Below are positions 10,648 through 20,700 of a stretch of DNA of 64,000 nt, in pieces. Made by a program: the position numbers and the translations under genes. The DNA lies in the NCBI GenBank assembly GCA_015066295.1, contig SVOR01000002.1, positions 34,547 to 98,546 on the forward strand. The letters run 5' to 3'. How positions within the stretch are numbered: the stretch's first letter is position 1; each line of letters opens with the position of its first letter. Source of the stretch: Oscillospiraceae bacterium. Lineage in GTDB: Bacteria > Bacillota > Clostridia > Oscillospirales > Acutalibacteraceae. A model generated the notes under the pieces. The model was not told the origin of the DNA. It saw nothing but the letters and a program-made list of their open reading frames with translations, and ran no database searches.

Positions 10648-10962
10648 GTGATTGTTTTGATTAAATATGTATTCTTTTATTTAGTCGCAGTTAATATAAT
10701 AGCAATGGCGGTAACCCTTGCCGATAAAAAGGCATCGCGTCGGCATAGATGGCGGGTACAAGAAAGGTTACTTTTCTTTATTGCCATTATGGGTGGTTCT
10801 CCACTTATGTACATAACAATGCTGTCGGTACACCACAAAACAAGACATAAAAGGTTTATGATAGGTCTACCAATAATGATAGTTTTACAAATAGCAGCTA
10901 TTGTTGCTTTGTTCTATTTTGGTATACTGTCTATTCCTCACCCTACAGGTTACACAATTTAA
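10648..10962 (+). CDS. DUF1294 family small membrane protein
   Basis: DKKASRRHRWRVQERLLFFIAIMGGSPLMYITMLSVHHKTRHKRFMIGLP; GTG start. Confidence 0.8.
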   Translation: MIVLIKYVFFYLVAVNIIAMAVTLADKKASRRHRWRVQERLLFFIAIMGGSPLMYITMLSVHHKTRHKRFMIGLPIMIVLQIAAIVALFYFGILSIPHPTGYTI

Positions 10963-11071
10963 TATCTTCGGGGCGGAGTGAAATTCTCCACCGGCGGTAT
11001 AGCCCGCGAGCCTTTTAGGTTGATTTGGTGAAATTCCAGAGCCGACGGTATAGTCCGGATGCAAGAAGATG
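10963..11071 (+). ncRNA. FMN riboswitch (RFN element)
   Basis: atcttcggggcggagtgaaattctccaccggcggtatagcccgcgagcc...gattTGGTGAAATTCCAGAGCCGACGGTATAGTCCGGATGcaagaagat; upstream of RibU-like ECF S component. Confidence 0.96.
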
Positions 11072-11086
11072 AAAGTAGTTTATTTT

Positions 11087-11118
11087 ACCCCGATATTATT
11101 ATCGGGGTTTATTTTTTG
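11087..11118 (+). terminator. Riboswitch-associated terminator hairpin
   Basis: ACCCCGATA-ttat-TATCGGGGT followed by TTTATTTTTT. Confidence 0.75.
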
Positions 11119-11128
11119 GAGTGATATT

Positions 11129-11788
11129 ATGAAAAAAGAAAAAATAAGAGCAATAGCGGTAACAGGTATGATTACCGCGGCTGCATTTTTAATAACCTTT
11201 GTATTTCGTTTTAAGGTTTCATTTTTAACCTTCGATTTTAAGGATGCATTTATTGCGTTATTATCTTTAATGTATGGTCCGCTTTATGGTGTGGCGTCGT
11301 CGGCGATTGTCGCATTGCTTGAGTTTTTAACGGTTAGCGATACGGGTGTTTACGGTCTTATAATGAACTTTTTGGCAAGCGGTACTTTTGCCTTTGTTTG
11401 CGGTATTATATATAAAAATAAAAGAACTTTTTCAGGCGCTATATTATCGCTTGTATTTGCCGCAATTTCTGTTGTAATAGTTATGGTTACCGCCAATATT
11501 TTTATTACTCCATTTTATATGGGTGTGCCGCGCTCGGCAGTTATTGAGATGATTTTACCGCTTTTATTGCCCTTTAATTTAGCCAAAACAGTTATGAATG
11601 CGTCATCAACCTTGCTTCTCTACAAGCCCGTTACGGCAGGTCTTAAACGTATGAATATTTTACCGAAAGGTGAAAAGCAGACAAAGTCGTTGCGCTCAAT
11701 ATTACTTGCTGTAATTTCTATACTCGTTATGGTATTAACGGTGCTTTTCTTAACGCTGCAACTTAATGGCGTTTTTCAGGTTTTTTAA
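11129..11788 (+). CDS. ribU: ECF transporter S component, riboflavin-type (RibU-like)
   Basis: Multi-TM protein, FKDAFIALLSLMYGPLYGVASSAIVALLEFL, directly downstream of FMN riboswitch; start placed at MKKEKIRAIAV. Confidence 0.85.
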   Translation: MKKEKIRAIAVTGMITAAAFLITFVFRFKVSFLTFDFKDAFIALLSLMYGPLYGVASSAIVALLEFLTVSDTGVYGLIMNFLASGTFAFVCGIIYKNKRTFSGAILSLVFAAISVVIVMVTANIFITPFYMGVPRSAVIEMILPLLLPFNLAKTVMNASSTLLLYKPVTAGLKRMNILPKGEKQTKSLRSILLAVISILVMVLTVLFLTLQLNGVFQVF

Positions 11789-11805
11789 TTATTTAAAATT
11801 ATTTC

Positions 11806-11834
11806 TTGACAATTTGTGTCGAATGCAATATAAT
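11806..11834 (+). promoter_or_regulatory. sigma-A-type promoter for SAM riboswitch-metK
   Basis: TTGACA (11806) - 17 nt - TATAAT (11829). Confidence 0.75.
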
Positions 11835-11868
11835 CATAAGGCACGATTTTTAAACTAAATATTTTCCT

Positions 11869-11966
11869 TATCAAGAGAGGCGGAGGGACAGGCCCTGTGA
11901 TGCCCGGCAACCTAAAGAAGTCTTTAAGGTGCCAAATCCTGCGGAAATATCCGAAAGATGAGGTTT
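11869..11966 (+). ncRNA. SAM-I (S-box) riboswitch
   Basis: ttatcaagagaggcggagggacaggccctgtgatgcccggcaacc...aaggtgccaaatcctgcgg...gaaagatgagg; upstream of metK; followed by accgcttcttttggagcggttttcttttttt terminator. Confidence 0.96.
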
Positions 11967-12013
11967 TCTATACCGCTTCTTTTGGAGCGGTTTTCTTTTT
12001 TTGGAGGTATAAT

Positions 12014-13198
12014 ATGAACAGATTTTTATTTACGTCTGAGTCGGTAACCGAGGGACATCCCGATAAGGTTTGCGACTGTGTGTCCGATGCTATCTTAGAT
12101 GCTATTATTGCTCAGGATAAAAATGCTCGTGTAGCATGCGAAAGCTTTGCAAGCACCAATAATATGAACGTTATGGGTGAAATCACCACAACTGCCGAGG
12201 TTGACTTTGAGTCTATTATTCGCAAGGTTATTTGTGACATTGGATATGATAACGACGAAATAGGCTTTAACGGTAAAACCTGTAAAGTAAACGTTATGCT
12301 CGATAAGCAGTCAACCGATATCGCTATGGGTGTTGATAGGTCGTTAGAGCTTAAGAGCGGTGAAGAGGATGAGTATAATCTTCACGGCGCAGGCGACCAG
12401 GGTATGATGTTTGGTTATGCTTGCAACGAAACCGATGAACTAATGCCGCTGCCAATTTCTTTGGCGCATAAGCTTGCTAAAAGATTAACCGATGTAAGAC
12501 GTCAGGGAATACTTAATTATCTGCGACCCGACGGTAAAACTCAGGTGACTGTTGAGTACGTTAATGGTCAGCCCGTAAGGGTTGATTCGGTTGTCGTATC
12601 ATCTCAACACGACGCCGAGGTTGAACTTGAAACCCTTCGCGAAGGAATTTTAGAATCGGTAATTAAACCCATTATTCCGGCAGATTTAATCGACGAAAAC
12701 ACAAAATACTACATAAACCCAACCGGCCGATTTGTTATCGGCGGTCCTCACGGTGATACAGGTCTTACAGGACGTAAAATCATTGTTGATACCTATGGTG
12801 GTGCAGCACGTCACGGTGGTGGTGCCTTCTCAGGCAAGGACCCGACAAAGGTTGACCGAAGTGCCGCATATGCCGCTCGCTACGTTGCGAAAAACGTCGT
12901 TGCCGCAGGCATTGCCAAAAAGTGTGAAATTCAGTTAGCGTACGCTATCGGCGTTGCAAAGCCTATGTCCATTATGGTTGATACCTTCGGCACAGGTAAG
13001 GTTGCCGATTCAAAAATTGCGTTAGCGGTACAAAAGGTATTTGACCTTCGTCCCGCAGCAATTATTGAAAAACTTGACCTTCGTCGTCCGATTTATTCGG
13101 CTACTGCTGCATATGGACACATGGGTAGAACCGATATAGATTTACCTTGGGAAAAGACCGATAAGGTAAACGAATTGCTAAAAGCAATAAAAAAGTAG
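12014..13198 (+). CDS. metK: S-adenosylmethionine synthetase
   Basis: [47 protein letters not shown]; start at 12014 after GGAGG. Confidence 0.97.
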   Translation: MNRFLFTSESVTEGHPDKVCDCVSDAILDAIIAQDKNARVACESFASTNNMNVMGEITTTAEVDFESIIRKVICDIGYDNDEIGFNGKTCKVNVMLDKQSTDIAMGVDRSLELKSGEEDEYNLHGAGDQGMMFGYACNETDELMPLPISLAHKLAKRLTDVRRQGILNYLRPDGKTQVTVEYVNGQPVRVDSVVVSSQHDAEVELETLREGILESVIKPIIPADLIDENTKYYINPTGRFVIGGPHGDTGLTGRKIIVDTYGGAARHGGGAFSGKDPTKVDRSAAYAARYVAKNVVAAGIAKKCEIQLAYAIGVAKPMSIMVDTFGTGKVADSKIALAVQKVFDLRPAAIIEKLDLRRPIYSATAAYGHMGRTDIDLPWEKTDKVNELLKAIKK

Positions 13199-13259
13199 AA
13201 AATAGTGAAATTTAGTACTTGATTTTTTATTCAATTAGTGGTATTATAGATTTTGCTTT

Positions 13260-13337
13260 CCGGGTGTAGCTCAGTTTGGTATGAGCGCTTGAATGGGGTT
13301 CAAGAGGCCGCTAGTTCGACTCTAGTCACTCGGACCA
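13260..13337 (+). tRNA. tRNA-Pro (anticodon GGG)
   Basis: CCGGGTG acceptor, anticodon arm CTTGA-ATGGGGT-TCAAG, T-arm CTAGTTCGACTCTAG, CACTCGG-ACCA 3' end. Confidence 0.9.
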
Positions 13338-13338
13338 A

Positions 13339-13373
13339 AAAATCCAAGTCCTTTTTGGGACTTGGATTTTTTT
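13339..13373 (+). terminator. Rho-independent terminator after tRNA-Pro
   Basis: AAATCCAAGTCC-ttttt-GGGACTTGGATTTTTTT. Confidence 0.85.
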
Positions 13374-13375
13374 AT

Positions 13376-13559
13376 CCAAGCCGACAGGCTTGGTATATCA
13401 TTACGACGCAGTCGTGTATATCACCAACAACGGCTCACCGTTGTTGTATCTCATCACACCGCAGGTGTGTATTTCTGTCGGCTTGATGATATACAAAACT
13501 AAAGTTTTGATGATATGCAATTCCTTGCGGAATTGATGATATACAACGGCAAGCCGTTG
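13376..13559. repeat. Array of about seven unrelated palindromes separated by a near-constant linker
   Basis: CCAAGCC-GACA-GGCTTGG (13376-13393); ACGAC-GCA-GTCGT (13403-13415); CAACAACGG-CTCA-CCGTTGTTG (13425-13446); CACACC-GCA-GGTGTG (13455-13469); CAAAACT-AA-AGTTTTG (13494-13509); CAATTCC-TTGC-GGAATTG (13518-13535); CAACGGC-AA-GCCGTTG (13544-13559). Linkers TATATCATT / GTATATCAC on left, ATGATATAC / ATGATATGC on right. Confidence 0.9.
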
Positions 13560-13606
13560 ATTTAATTTGAGTTTTCTAGTATAATCATTATAAAGGAAGT
13601 GAGATT

Positions 13607-13951
13607 ATGCCCAAAAATTATTTGCTTATATATTCTGAACAATTAGCGACGGATATTGAATTAATGTGTCAAAATATTAAAGCACCATCAAATACACTTT
13701 TCCAAATTCGTAAGAGCTCAAGTAGTGTTTATGCTAATATTCGAGAAGCGAATTACGGACAAAGTAGGTCAGATATGCTTTCTAAATTTGAAATTGCTCT
13801 GAAAGAGTGTAGTGAGACAGAGGGCTGGCTACAACTATTATTTAATACAAGTGTTATTGACGAATATACATATAAAAAGCATAGAAATCTCTGCGGTCGT
13901 ATTAGAAAAATTCTAATTTCAAGTTGCAAAACCTTGAAAGAAAAAATATAG
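13607..13951 (+). CDS. four-helix bundle protein (S23/IVP family, Avd-like fold)
   Basis: SEQLATDIELMC...SSSSVYANIREANYGQSRSDMLSKFEIALKECSETEGWLQLL pattern typical of the family. Confidence 0.85.
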   Translation: MPKNYLLIYSEQLATDIELMCQNIKAPSNTLFQIRKSSSSVYANIREANYGQSRSDMLSKFEIALKECSETEGWLQLLFNTSVIDEYTYKKHRNLCGRIRKILISSCKTLKEKI

Positions 13952-13962
13952 TCGGTGATAAA

Positions 13963-14424
13963 ATGAAAAAACGCTTATTAATAGTAGGAAGTATTGTAGT
14001 GTCAATTGTATGTATAATATTGATATTGTCGCAGATTTTTGGTTTTCTTCTCATTAATTCTAACGGAAGCCGTTCCGTTGATATTGATGACAATAACAGG
14101 AGAGTAATAGGGCAACTGATTTCTAAAAATATAGAAACTGATGAAACTTTGCCCAATATGGATAATGCGATAAGTATTGAATGGCAAACTTTAATGCATA
14201 AAGACCAAATTGTTATAAATTATGATGAAGAAGATAATTTTGTTTTTTATATAACCGGCCGTTATGAAAACACACTAATTGAATATATCAAGGACAACGG
14301 AAAAGTAGTATATTTCGAAAGTAACGAATTTATTATAGATGTAGTAAAAATATTCTTATATGGTTTCTTGCTGATTTTTGCAATAATTATTTTCGTTAAG
14401 CAAAAATTAAAAATCAGTAGATAA
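13963..14424 (+). CDS. hypothetical protein with two TM segments
   Basis: N-terminal LLIVGSIVVSIVCIILILSQIFGFLL and C-terminal IFLYGFLLIFAIIIFV hydrophobic segments. Confidence 0.6.
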   Translation: MKKRLLIVGSIVVSIVCIILILSQIFGFLLINSNGSRSVDIDDNNRRVIGQLISKNIETDETLPNMDNAISIEWQTLMHKDQIVINYDEEDNFVFYITGRYENTLIEYIKDNGKVVYFESNEFIIDVVKIFLYGFLLIFAIIIFVKQKLKISR

Positions 14425-14478
14425 TTTATAGGTTTTCATCCATAATTAATTCGTGTCACTAAGTTCAAACTACTCAAG

Positions 14479-14511
14479 ACCATATCCGTTTATTCGGGTA
14501 TGGTCTTTTTT
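14479..14511 (+). terminator. Rho-independent terminator
   Basis: AGACCATATCCG-tttatt-CGGGTATGGTCTTTTTTT. Confidence 0.75.
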
Positions 14512-14656
14512 TATTTTATAAGGCCTCTTGAACCCGAGAGGGTTGCAACGTAAGGATTTATGATATAGGGGATAGGTTTTAGATAATTTTTAAAAAACTA
14601 TAGATTTTTATTCCAAATTATAGTATTATATATTTAATAACTATGGAGGTGGCATA

Positions 14657-16057
14657 ATGCCTACGTATTATTTAGCAATTGATATTGGTGCTTCCAGCGG
14701 TCGTCATATTTTAGGAAGTCTTGAAAACGGTAAAATTAAAACCGAAGAAATTTATCGTTTTTCTAATGGTCTTAACAAGGTTGACGGTCATTTGTGCTGG
14801 GATATTGAAAGCCTTAAAAATGAGGTTGTAAGCGGCATTAAGAAATGCAAAGAAATTGGTAAAATTCCTGCGACAATCGGTATTGATACTTGGGGCGTTG
14901 ACTTTGCTCTGCTCGATAGCGAGGATAAACTTATCGGCAACGTTGTCGGTTACAGAGATTCACGTACCAACGGTATGGATAAGGCGGTTAATGAATTTTA
15001 TAGTGATGAGGAGCTTTATTATATTTCGGGTATTCAAAAACAGAAATATAACACAATCTATCAGTTAATGGCTCTAAAAAAGCAAAATCCCGAGCAGTTA
15101 GAAAAAGCGGAAACCTTGCTGATGGTGCCCGAATATTTAACCTTCGTGTTAACGGGAACAAAAAATGCAGAGTATACCAACTGCACCACTGCACAGCTTG
15201 TTGACCCCGTAACTAAGGATTGGAATTTTGAGCTTATCGATAAACTCGGTTATCCGAGAAAGATTTTCCAAAAGATTTGCAAGCCCGGTACAGTTGTTGG
15301 TCCTTTAAGCGACGCTGTTGCAAAAGAGGTTGGATTTACCGCCAACGTTGTGTTGCCTGCAACTCACGATACAGGCTCGGCGGTTGTTGCCGTTCCCGTA
15401 CAAAGTGACGCAGCTCTTTACATTAGTTCAGGTACCTGGTCGCTGCTCGGTACAGAGATAATGGAGGCTAATTGCACTGAACAAAGCCGCAAGGCAAATC
15501 TTACCAACGAGGGCGGATATGATTATCGCTTCCGTTACCTAAAAAATATAATGGGTCTTTGGATGCTTCAGTCGGTTAAAAAGGAATGGGATAATAAATA
15601 TTCCTTTGATGATATTTGCAAGCAGGCAATGGCGGCAGATATTGATTCCATTGTTAACTGTCAGGATGATATGTTCTTGGCTCCTAACAGCATGATTGAG
15701 GCTGTTAAGACAGCTTGCGCCGAATCGGGACAAAAGGTGCCCCAAACGGTAGGCGAAATAGCTGCGGTTATTTACAACAGCCTTGCAGTTTGCTACAAAA
15801 ATGCTTGCGAGGAAATTGAAGCATTAACCGGTCAAAAATATGATACAATACATATTGTTGGCGGTGGCTCAAAGGATGAGTATCTTAATAATCTTACCGC
15901 TAAATATACAGGCAAAACGGTAGTTGCGGGTCCGTCAGAGGCAACTGCTATCGGTAACCTTGCGGTTCAGATGATTGCAAACGGCGACCTCAAAGACCTA
16001 AAGGATGCAAGACGCTGCATTGCCGATTCCACAAAGCTTACAATTTTTCAAAAATAG
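14657..16057 (+). CDS. rhaB: rhamnulokinase
   Basis: FGGY kinase: AIDIGASSGRHILG, GIDTWGVDFALLD, THDTGSAVVAVP, HIVGGGSKDEYLNNLTA; followed by rhaA. Confidence 0.93.
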   Translation: MPTYYLAIDIGASSGRHILGSLENGKIKTEEIYRFSNGLNKVDGHLCWDIESLKNEVVSGIKKCKEIGKIPATIGIDTWGVDFALLDSEDKLIGNVVGYRDSRTNGMDKAVNEFYSDEELYYISGIQKQKYNTIYQLMALKKQNPEQLEKAETLLMVPEYLTFVLTGTKNAEYTNCTTAQLVDPVTKDWNFELIDKLGYPRKIFQKICKPGTVVGPLSDAVAKEVGFTANVVLPATHDTGSAVVAVPVQSDAALYISSGTWSLLGTEIMEANCTEQSRKANLTNEGGYDYRFRYLKNIMGLWMLQSVKKEWDNKYSFDDICKQAMAADIDSIVNCQDDMFLAPNSMIEAVKTACAESGQKVPQTVGEIAAVIYNSLAVCYKNACEEIEALTGQKYDTIHIVGGGSKDEYLNNLTAKYTGKTVVAGPSEATAIGNLAVQMIANGDLKDLKDARRCIADSTKLTIFQK

Positions 16058-16069
16058 GGGGAAATAAAA

Positions 16070-17308
16070 ATGTCATATATTGATGCTAAAACTAAATACG
16101 CTAAACTCGGCGTTGATACCGATAAGGCTATCGAAACCTTAAAAAATCTTTCAATTTCAATGCACTGTTGGCAGGGCGACGACGTTGTCGGCTTTGATAC
16201 TGAGGGTGACCTTACCGGTGGTATTCAGACAACGGGTAACTATCCCGGTCGCGCAACAAATCCCGAAGAGTTAATGCAGGATATTGAAAAGGCGCTTTCC
16301 TTAATTCCGGGCGCACATAAAATCAACCTGCATGCTTGCTATCCTATTTTTGAGGAAGGCGAGTGGGCAGACCGCGATGCGTTAGAGCCCAAGCACTTTA
16401 AAAAGTGGGTTGATTTTGCAAAGAAAAATGGCGTTGGTCTTGACTTTAACCCGACCTGCTTCTCGCATCCTAAGGCTGATGGTATGACACTATCACATCC
16501 CGAAAAAGAAATTCGTGATTTCTGGATTAGACACTGCATTGCATGTATTAAAATTTCTGAATATTTTGCTGATGAATTGGGTCGTCCCACTGTTATGAAT
16601 ATTTGGGTACCCGATGGTCTTAAGGACATTCCTGCCGACCGTTTGGCACCTCGCGCACGTCTTAAGGATTCTCTCGATAAGATTTTTGCTACCGATTATG
16701 ATAGAAACAAGGTTATCGTTACACTCGAATCTAAGGTGTTTGGTATCGGTGTTGAATCATATACAGTAGGCTCAAGTGAGTTCTATATCAGCTACTCAGC
16801 TAAAAACAACATCACACCTTTAATGGATAACGGACACTATCATCCGACCGAATTCGTTTCTGATAAGATTTCATCGATGTTATTGTTCAACGATAAGGTT
16901 GCATTGCACGTTTCACGTCCTGTTCGTTGGGATAGTGACCACGTTGTTTTATTCGATGATGAAACAAGAGAAATTATGAAGGAAATCGTTCGTAATAACG
17001 CACTTGACAGAGTACTTATTGCACTTGACTACTTTGATGCTTCTATTAACCGTGTTGCCGCTTGGGTAATCGGTATGCGCAATGCGCAAAAGGCAGTTTT
17101 ATATGCGCTCTTATCACCAAATGCAGACCTTGCAAAAATGCAGGATGACCGCGACTTTACCTCTTTGATGGCTTTGCAGGAGCAGGTTAAAACCTATCCT
17201 TTGGGTGAGGTTTGGGACGAGTTCTGCAAGCAGACGGGTGTGCCCGCTGATGACGAATGGTTAAGCATTGTCAGAGATTACGAAAAAGAAGTTTTATTAA
17301 AGAGATAA
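16070..17308 (+). CDS. rhaA: L-rhamnose isomerase
   Basis: [58 protein letters not shown]. Confidence 0.97.
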   Translation: MSYIDAKTKYAKLGVDTDKAIETLKNLSISMHCWQGDDVVGFDTEGDLTGGIQTTGNYPGRATNPEELMQDIEKALSLIPGAHKINLHACYPIFEEGEWADRDALEPKHFKKWVDFAKKNGVGLDFNPTCFSHPKADGMTLSHPEKEIRDFWIRHCIACIKISEYFADELGRPTVMNIWVPDGLKDIPADRLAPRARLKDSLDKIFATDYDRNKVIVTLESKVFGIGVESYTVGSSEFYISYSAKNNITPLMDNGHYHPTEFVSDKISSMLLFNDKVALHVSRPVRWDSDHVVLFDDETREIMKEIVRNNALDRVLIALDYFDASINRVAAWVIGMRNAQKAVLYALLSPNADLAKMQDDRDFTSLMALQEQVKTYPLGEVWDEFCKQTGVPADDEWLSIVRDYEKEVLLKR

Positions 17309-17311
17309 TTT

Positions 17312-17337
17312 AAAAGCAGTCCATTAGGACTGCTTTT
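17312..17337 (+). terminator. terminator after rhaA
   Basis: AAAAGCAGTCC-atta-GGACTGCTTTT. Confidence 0.75.
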
Positions 17338-17394
17338 AATATTTTTGAGTGTTTCGGCATAGTATTATATAAATAATATAAAGGTGCTGAAATA

Positions 17395-17661
17395 ATGGAA
17401 ATTTTTAAAGTTTGTATTTGGATATTTTTAGCAGTATATTTAATTTTTTATATTTACTTTTTCGTTAAGATAAAAAATAAGAAGCGATTTATAATATTTA
17501 ATACAGTAATTTCCGTTATAGTTTTTGCAATTATTAACTTGACTTCCTTTGCAACGGGCATCAAAATCCCAATAAATGAGTGTACTGTAATTGGGACTTT
17601 GATAGGAAACGTGCCCGCATTATGCCTTTTTGCAGCAATTAGATACATATTTCTACTTTAA
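17395..17661 (+). CDS. small hypothetical membrane protein
   Basis: 88 aa, three hydrophobic segments, preceded by a plausible RBS region. Confidence 0.5.
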   Translation: MEIFKVCIWIFLAVYLIFYIYFFVKIKNKKRFIIFNTVISVIVFAIINLTSFATGIKIPINECTVIGTLIGNVPALCLFAAIRYIFLL

Positions 17662-17705
17662 AAACGACTCACCTTATGATAAAATATTATTATGAGGTGA
17701 GTTTT

Positions 17706-20700
17706 ATGTTACAGTTTATTTATGGCCGCGCAGCTACCGGAAAAACCTATACTGTTTTCGAAAGAATTAAAAACGACGTCGAAAATGCGAAGCAAGTAGT
17801 GCTTTTAGTCCCTGAACAGTTTACGTTTGAGTGCGAAAGAACCTTACTTCATACCTTGGGAGACAGGTCATCGACCAATGTGTCGGTGCTTAGTTTCACG
17901 CGCCTTTATGATGAGATTTGTCGCAAAAAGGGTGGACGAGTTGCCGACGTTATTACTGAATTTGACCGCGTTCTTTTAATTTTTCGCGCAATTTCGGCCG
18001 TTGCCGATAATCTAAAGCTTTGGGCTAAATATAAAAACTCGCCGCGATTTGCCCAAATTATTGCCGATATTATTACCGAGCTTAAGTCATCTGCAATTTC
18101 ACCCGACGACCTAAAAAATACAATTGATAAAATAAGCGAAGATTATCTTAAAGATAAGCTGGAAGATTTATCGCTGATTTACGGGGCGTATAACGCCTTG
18201 CTGGGTAATACGTTTTTAGACCCTGCCGATTCTTTAAGCCGACTTAACGACAATTTGCTCGATTATAAATACTTTGAAAATAAAACCGTATATATAGACT
18301 CATTTAAAAACTTTACAGGTCAGCAGTATAAGATTTTAGAGCGAATTATATCACAGGCAAAGGATGTTGTTTGCTGTTTTACCGCAGATGAGATAAAGGC
18401 AGACAACAATAATTTATTTTATAACGTAAGAAGCACAGCCGAAAAAATTATAAAAATTGCAAATAAATATGGGGTTGAGATGGGGGATAATATCAAGCTC
18501 GAAACCCATCATTATACAAATGAAGAGTTAGCAACGGTTGAGAAAGCGCTGCTTAATATACCGAGCGAAAAAATAGAAAAGGAAAGCGAATTTGTTACGC
18601 TTTGTAAATGCCCCACAAGATATGATGAGGCGTCCTTTGCAGCATCTACAATACGCCGCCTCGTAAGAACAAAGGGTTATCGATATAAAGATTTTGTTAT
18701 AATTTGTCGTGATGCCGAAAACTATCAAAAGTCGGTTATTAGAGCTTGTGAAGAAAACGGGGTATTCTGTTTTTGTGACCAGAGAAAAAGTATAACCTAC
18801 CAGCCACTTACGGTTTTTATCGATTCGCTTTTGTTGCTGTCACAGTCTTTTTCAACACAAAACATATTAGACCTTCTAAAAACAGGTTTTGTTTTGGAAA
18901 ACTCTGAAGAATTGATGCAGCTTAATAACTATATTTATCTTTGGAACATAAGCGGTGCCGCTTGGCGAAGCGAATGGGATATGAACCCAAGAGAATTTGG
19001 CGAAATTAAAGATAGATATCGCAAAGCAGCAGAGCAAACAATTATAGGTGTAAACCGTTCGCGCCGCCGTGCCATTGAGGTTGCGGATGAATTTTTGACG
19101 CATTTTAAAGGCTCCCCAAGCGATATGGTAAAGGCTATATTAAAAACGTTAAAGACCTGCAAGGTTGCCGATAAATTAAAGGTATATACAAATAATTTAA
19201 CCTGCCATGGCTTGCTTTCACAAGCCGATGACGCAAGACAGTCGTGGGATATAATTATGCAAATATTTGACGGCATAGTTAAATGTTTGCCCGATAAGGA
19301 GATTACCGCAAAGGAATTTATTGATGCTTGGAAATTGGCGGTAGATTTTGCAACAATCGGCAATATCCCGCAAATGCTTGATGAGGTTACCTTCGGCTCC
19401 GCAGACCGAATTAAGCCGTCGCGCCCCAAGGTTGCCTTTATATTAGGACTAAATCAAAACGAATTTCCGAAGGTTATTGTTTCAAACGGTATTTTTGCCG
19501 ATAGCGAGCGTGAAAAGTTAATTGAGGGCGGACTTGAAATTAACAGCAACGGCTTTGAAACGGTTATTGATGAGGATTATCTCGCATATACGTCACTTTG
19601 CTGTGCTACCGAGCGGCTTTATTTGTCGTACTCGGCGAGTGATAATTCGGGTAAGTCGATCGAACCGTCAAGCATTGTTGATACGTTATTGGGGGGCGCT
19701 CTAAATATACGCGTTTTAGATTTTGCCGATTTAAAATTAGAAGATTCAATTCCCGAAACTTTGCGCTCGGCAGAGGCGCGTATGTGCGCCGAGTATGGCA
19801 AAAATAATAACAATTCAAAAACTATTGAGTATGCCCTTAAAGATTTTAGTGATATTTCCATTGATAATTATTTAAGCACTTTTGATAAAAGACTCTCGTC
19901 AATTTCTGATGAAACGGCAAAAAAACTATTTGGCAAAGAGGTATCTATGTCTGCAACTCAGTTTGACGTTTATCACAAATGCCGTTTTTCCTATTTTTGT
20001 AAATATGGTTTAGGTCTTAAATCTATTCAGCCCGCGACCTTTAACGTTTTGCAAAGAGGTCTTATTGTTCACTATGCTATGCAGCGTATTATTGAAGATT
20101 ACGGCGATGTAATCGGCACACTTAGCCGCGACAAAACCGATGAATTGGTTGACGGCTATATTGATGAATATTTGCAGAATATACCCGGTTATAAGAATAT
20201 TGAGACCGAACGGTTAAAATTTATTGTTAATAAAATCTCGCTTATTGCCAAAGACGTTGTTTTTCACATTGTATGTGAGTTCGCACAATCCTCGTTCACT
20301 CCAAAATACTGCGAATTGGAGATTGGCAAGAAAAAAACAATTGAAAGTGCGCCTATATCGGTAACGGACGATGTCGAATTTTCCATTATCGGTAGCGTTG
20401 ACCGTGTTGATTTGTGGAACGGCTATCTGCGAGTCGTCGATTACAAAACGGGTACAAAGATATTCCAGCTTCCCGATATTTTATTGGGTCTTAATATGCA
20501 GATGCTAATATATCTTTACTCAATAATTCATTCAAAAAATAAAGAACTTAATAGCTTGACACCTGCAGGCGTTTTATATATGCCTTCAAAAAGAGATAAG
20601 GACGGCGCAGCCCTTACTATGAACGGAATTATCGTTGAGGATGAAGATATTGTTCGCGCTATGGATAAGGATAATTCCGGCGAGTATATACCGAAACTTG

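Noticed and set aside
11069-11128. Upstream start for the RibU-like ORF
   Set aside because: Would begin inside the FMN riboswitch and read through its terminator; MKKEKIRAIAV at 11129 is better.
10963-11966. FMN and SAM riboswitches as novel RNAs
   Set aside because: Both match well-known classes with expected downstream genes.
11897-12013. Upstream start for metK
   Set aside because: Lies within the SAM riboswitch and its terminator; the true start is 12014.
13253-13486. 77-aa ORF MLSGCSSVWYERLNGV...
   Set aside because: Overlaps the tRNA-Pro gene, its terminator and the palindrome array; spurious.
13376-13559. CRISPR array
   Set aside because: Repeated part is a ~9-nt linker, the variable parts are themselves palindromes, and no cas genes are in the window.
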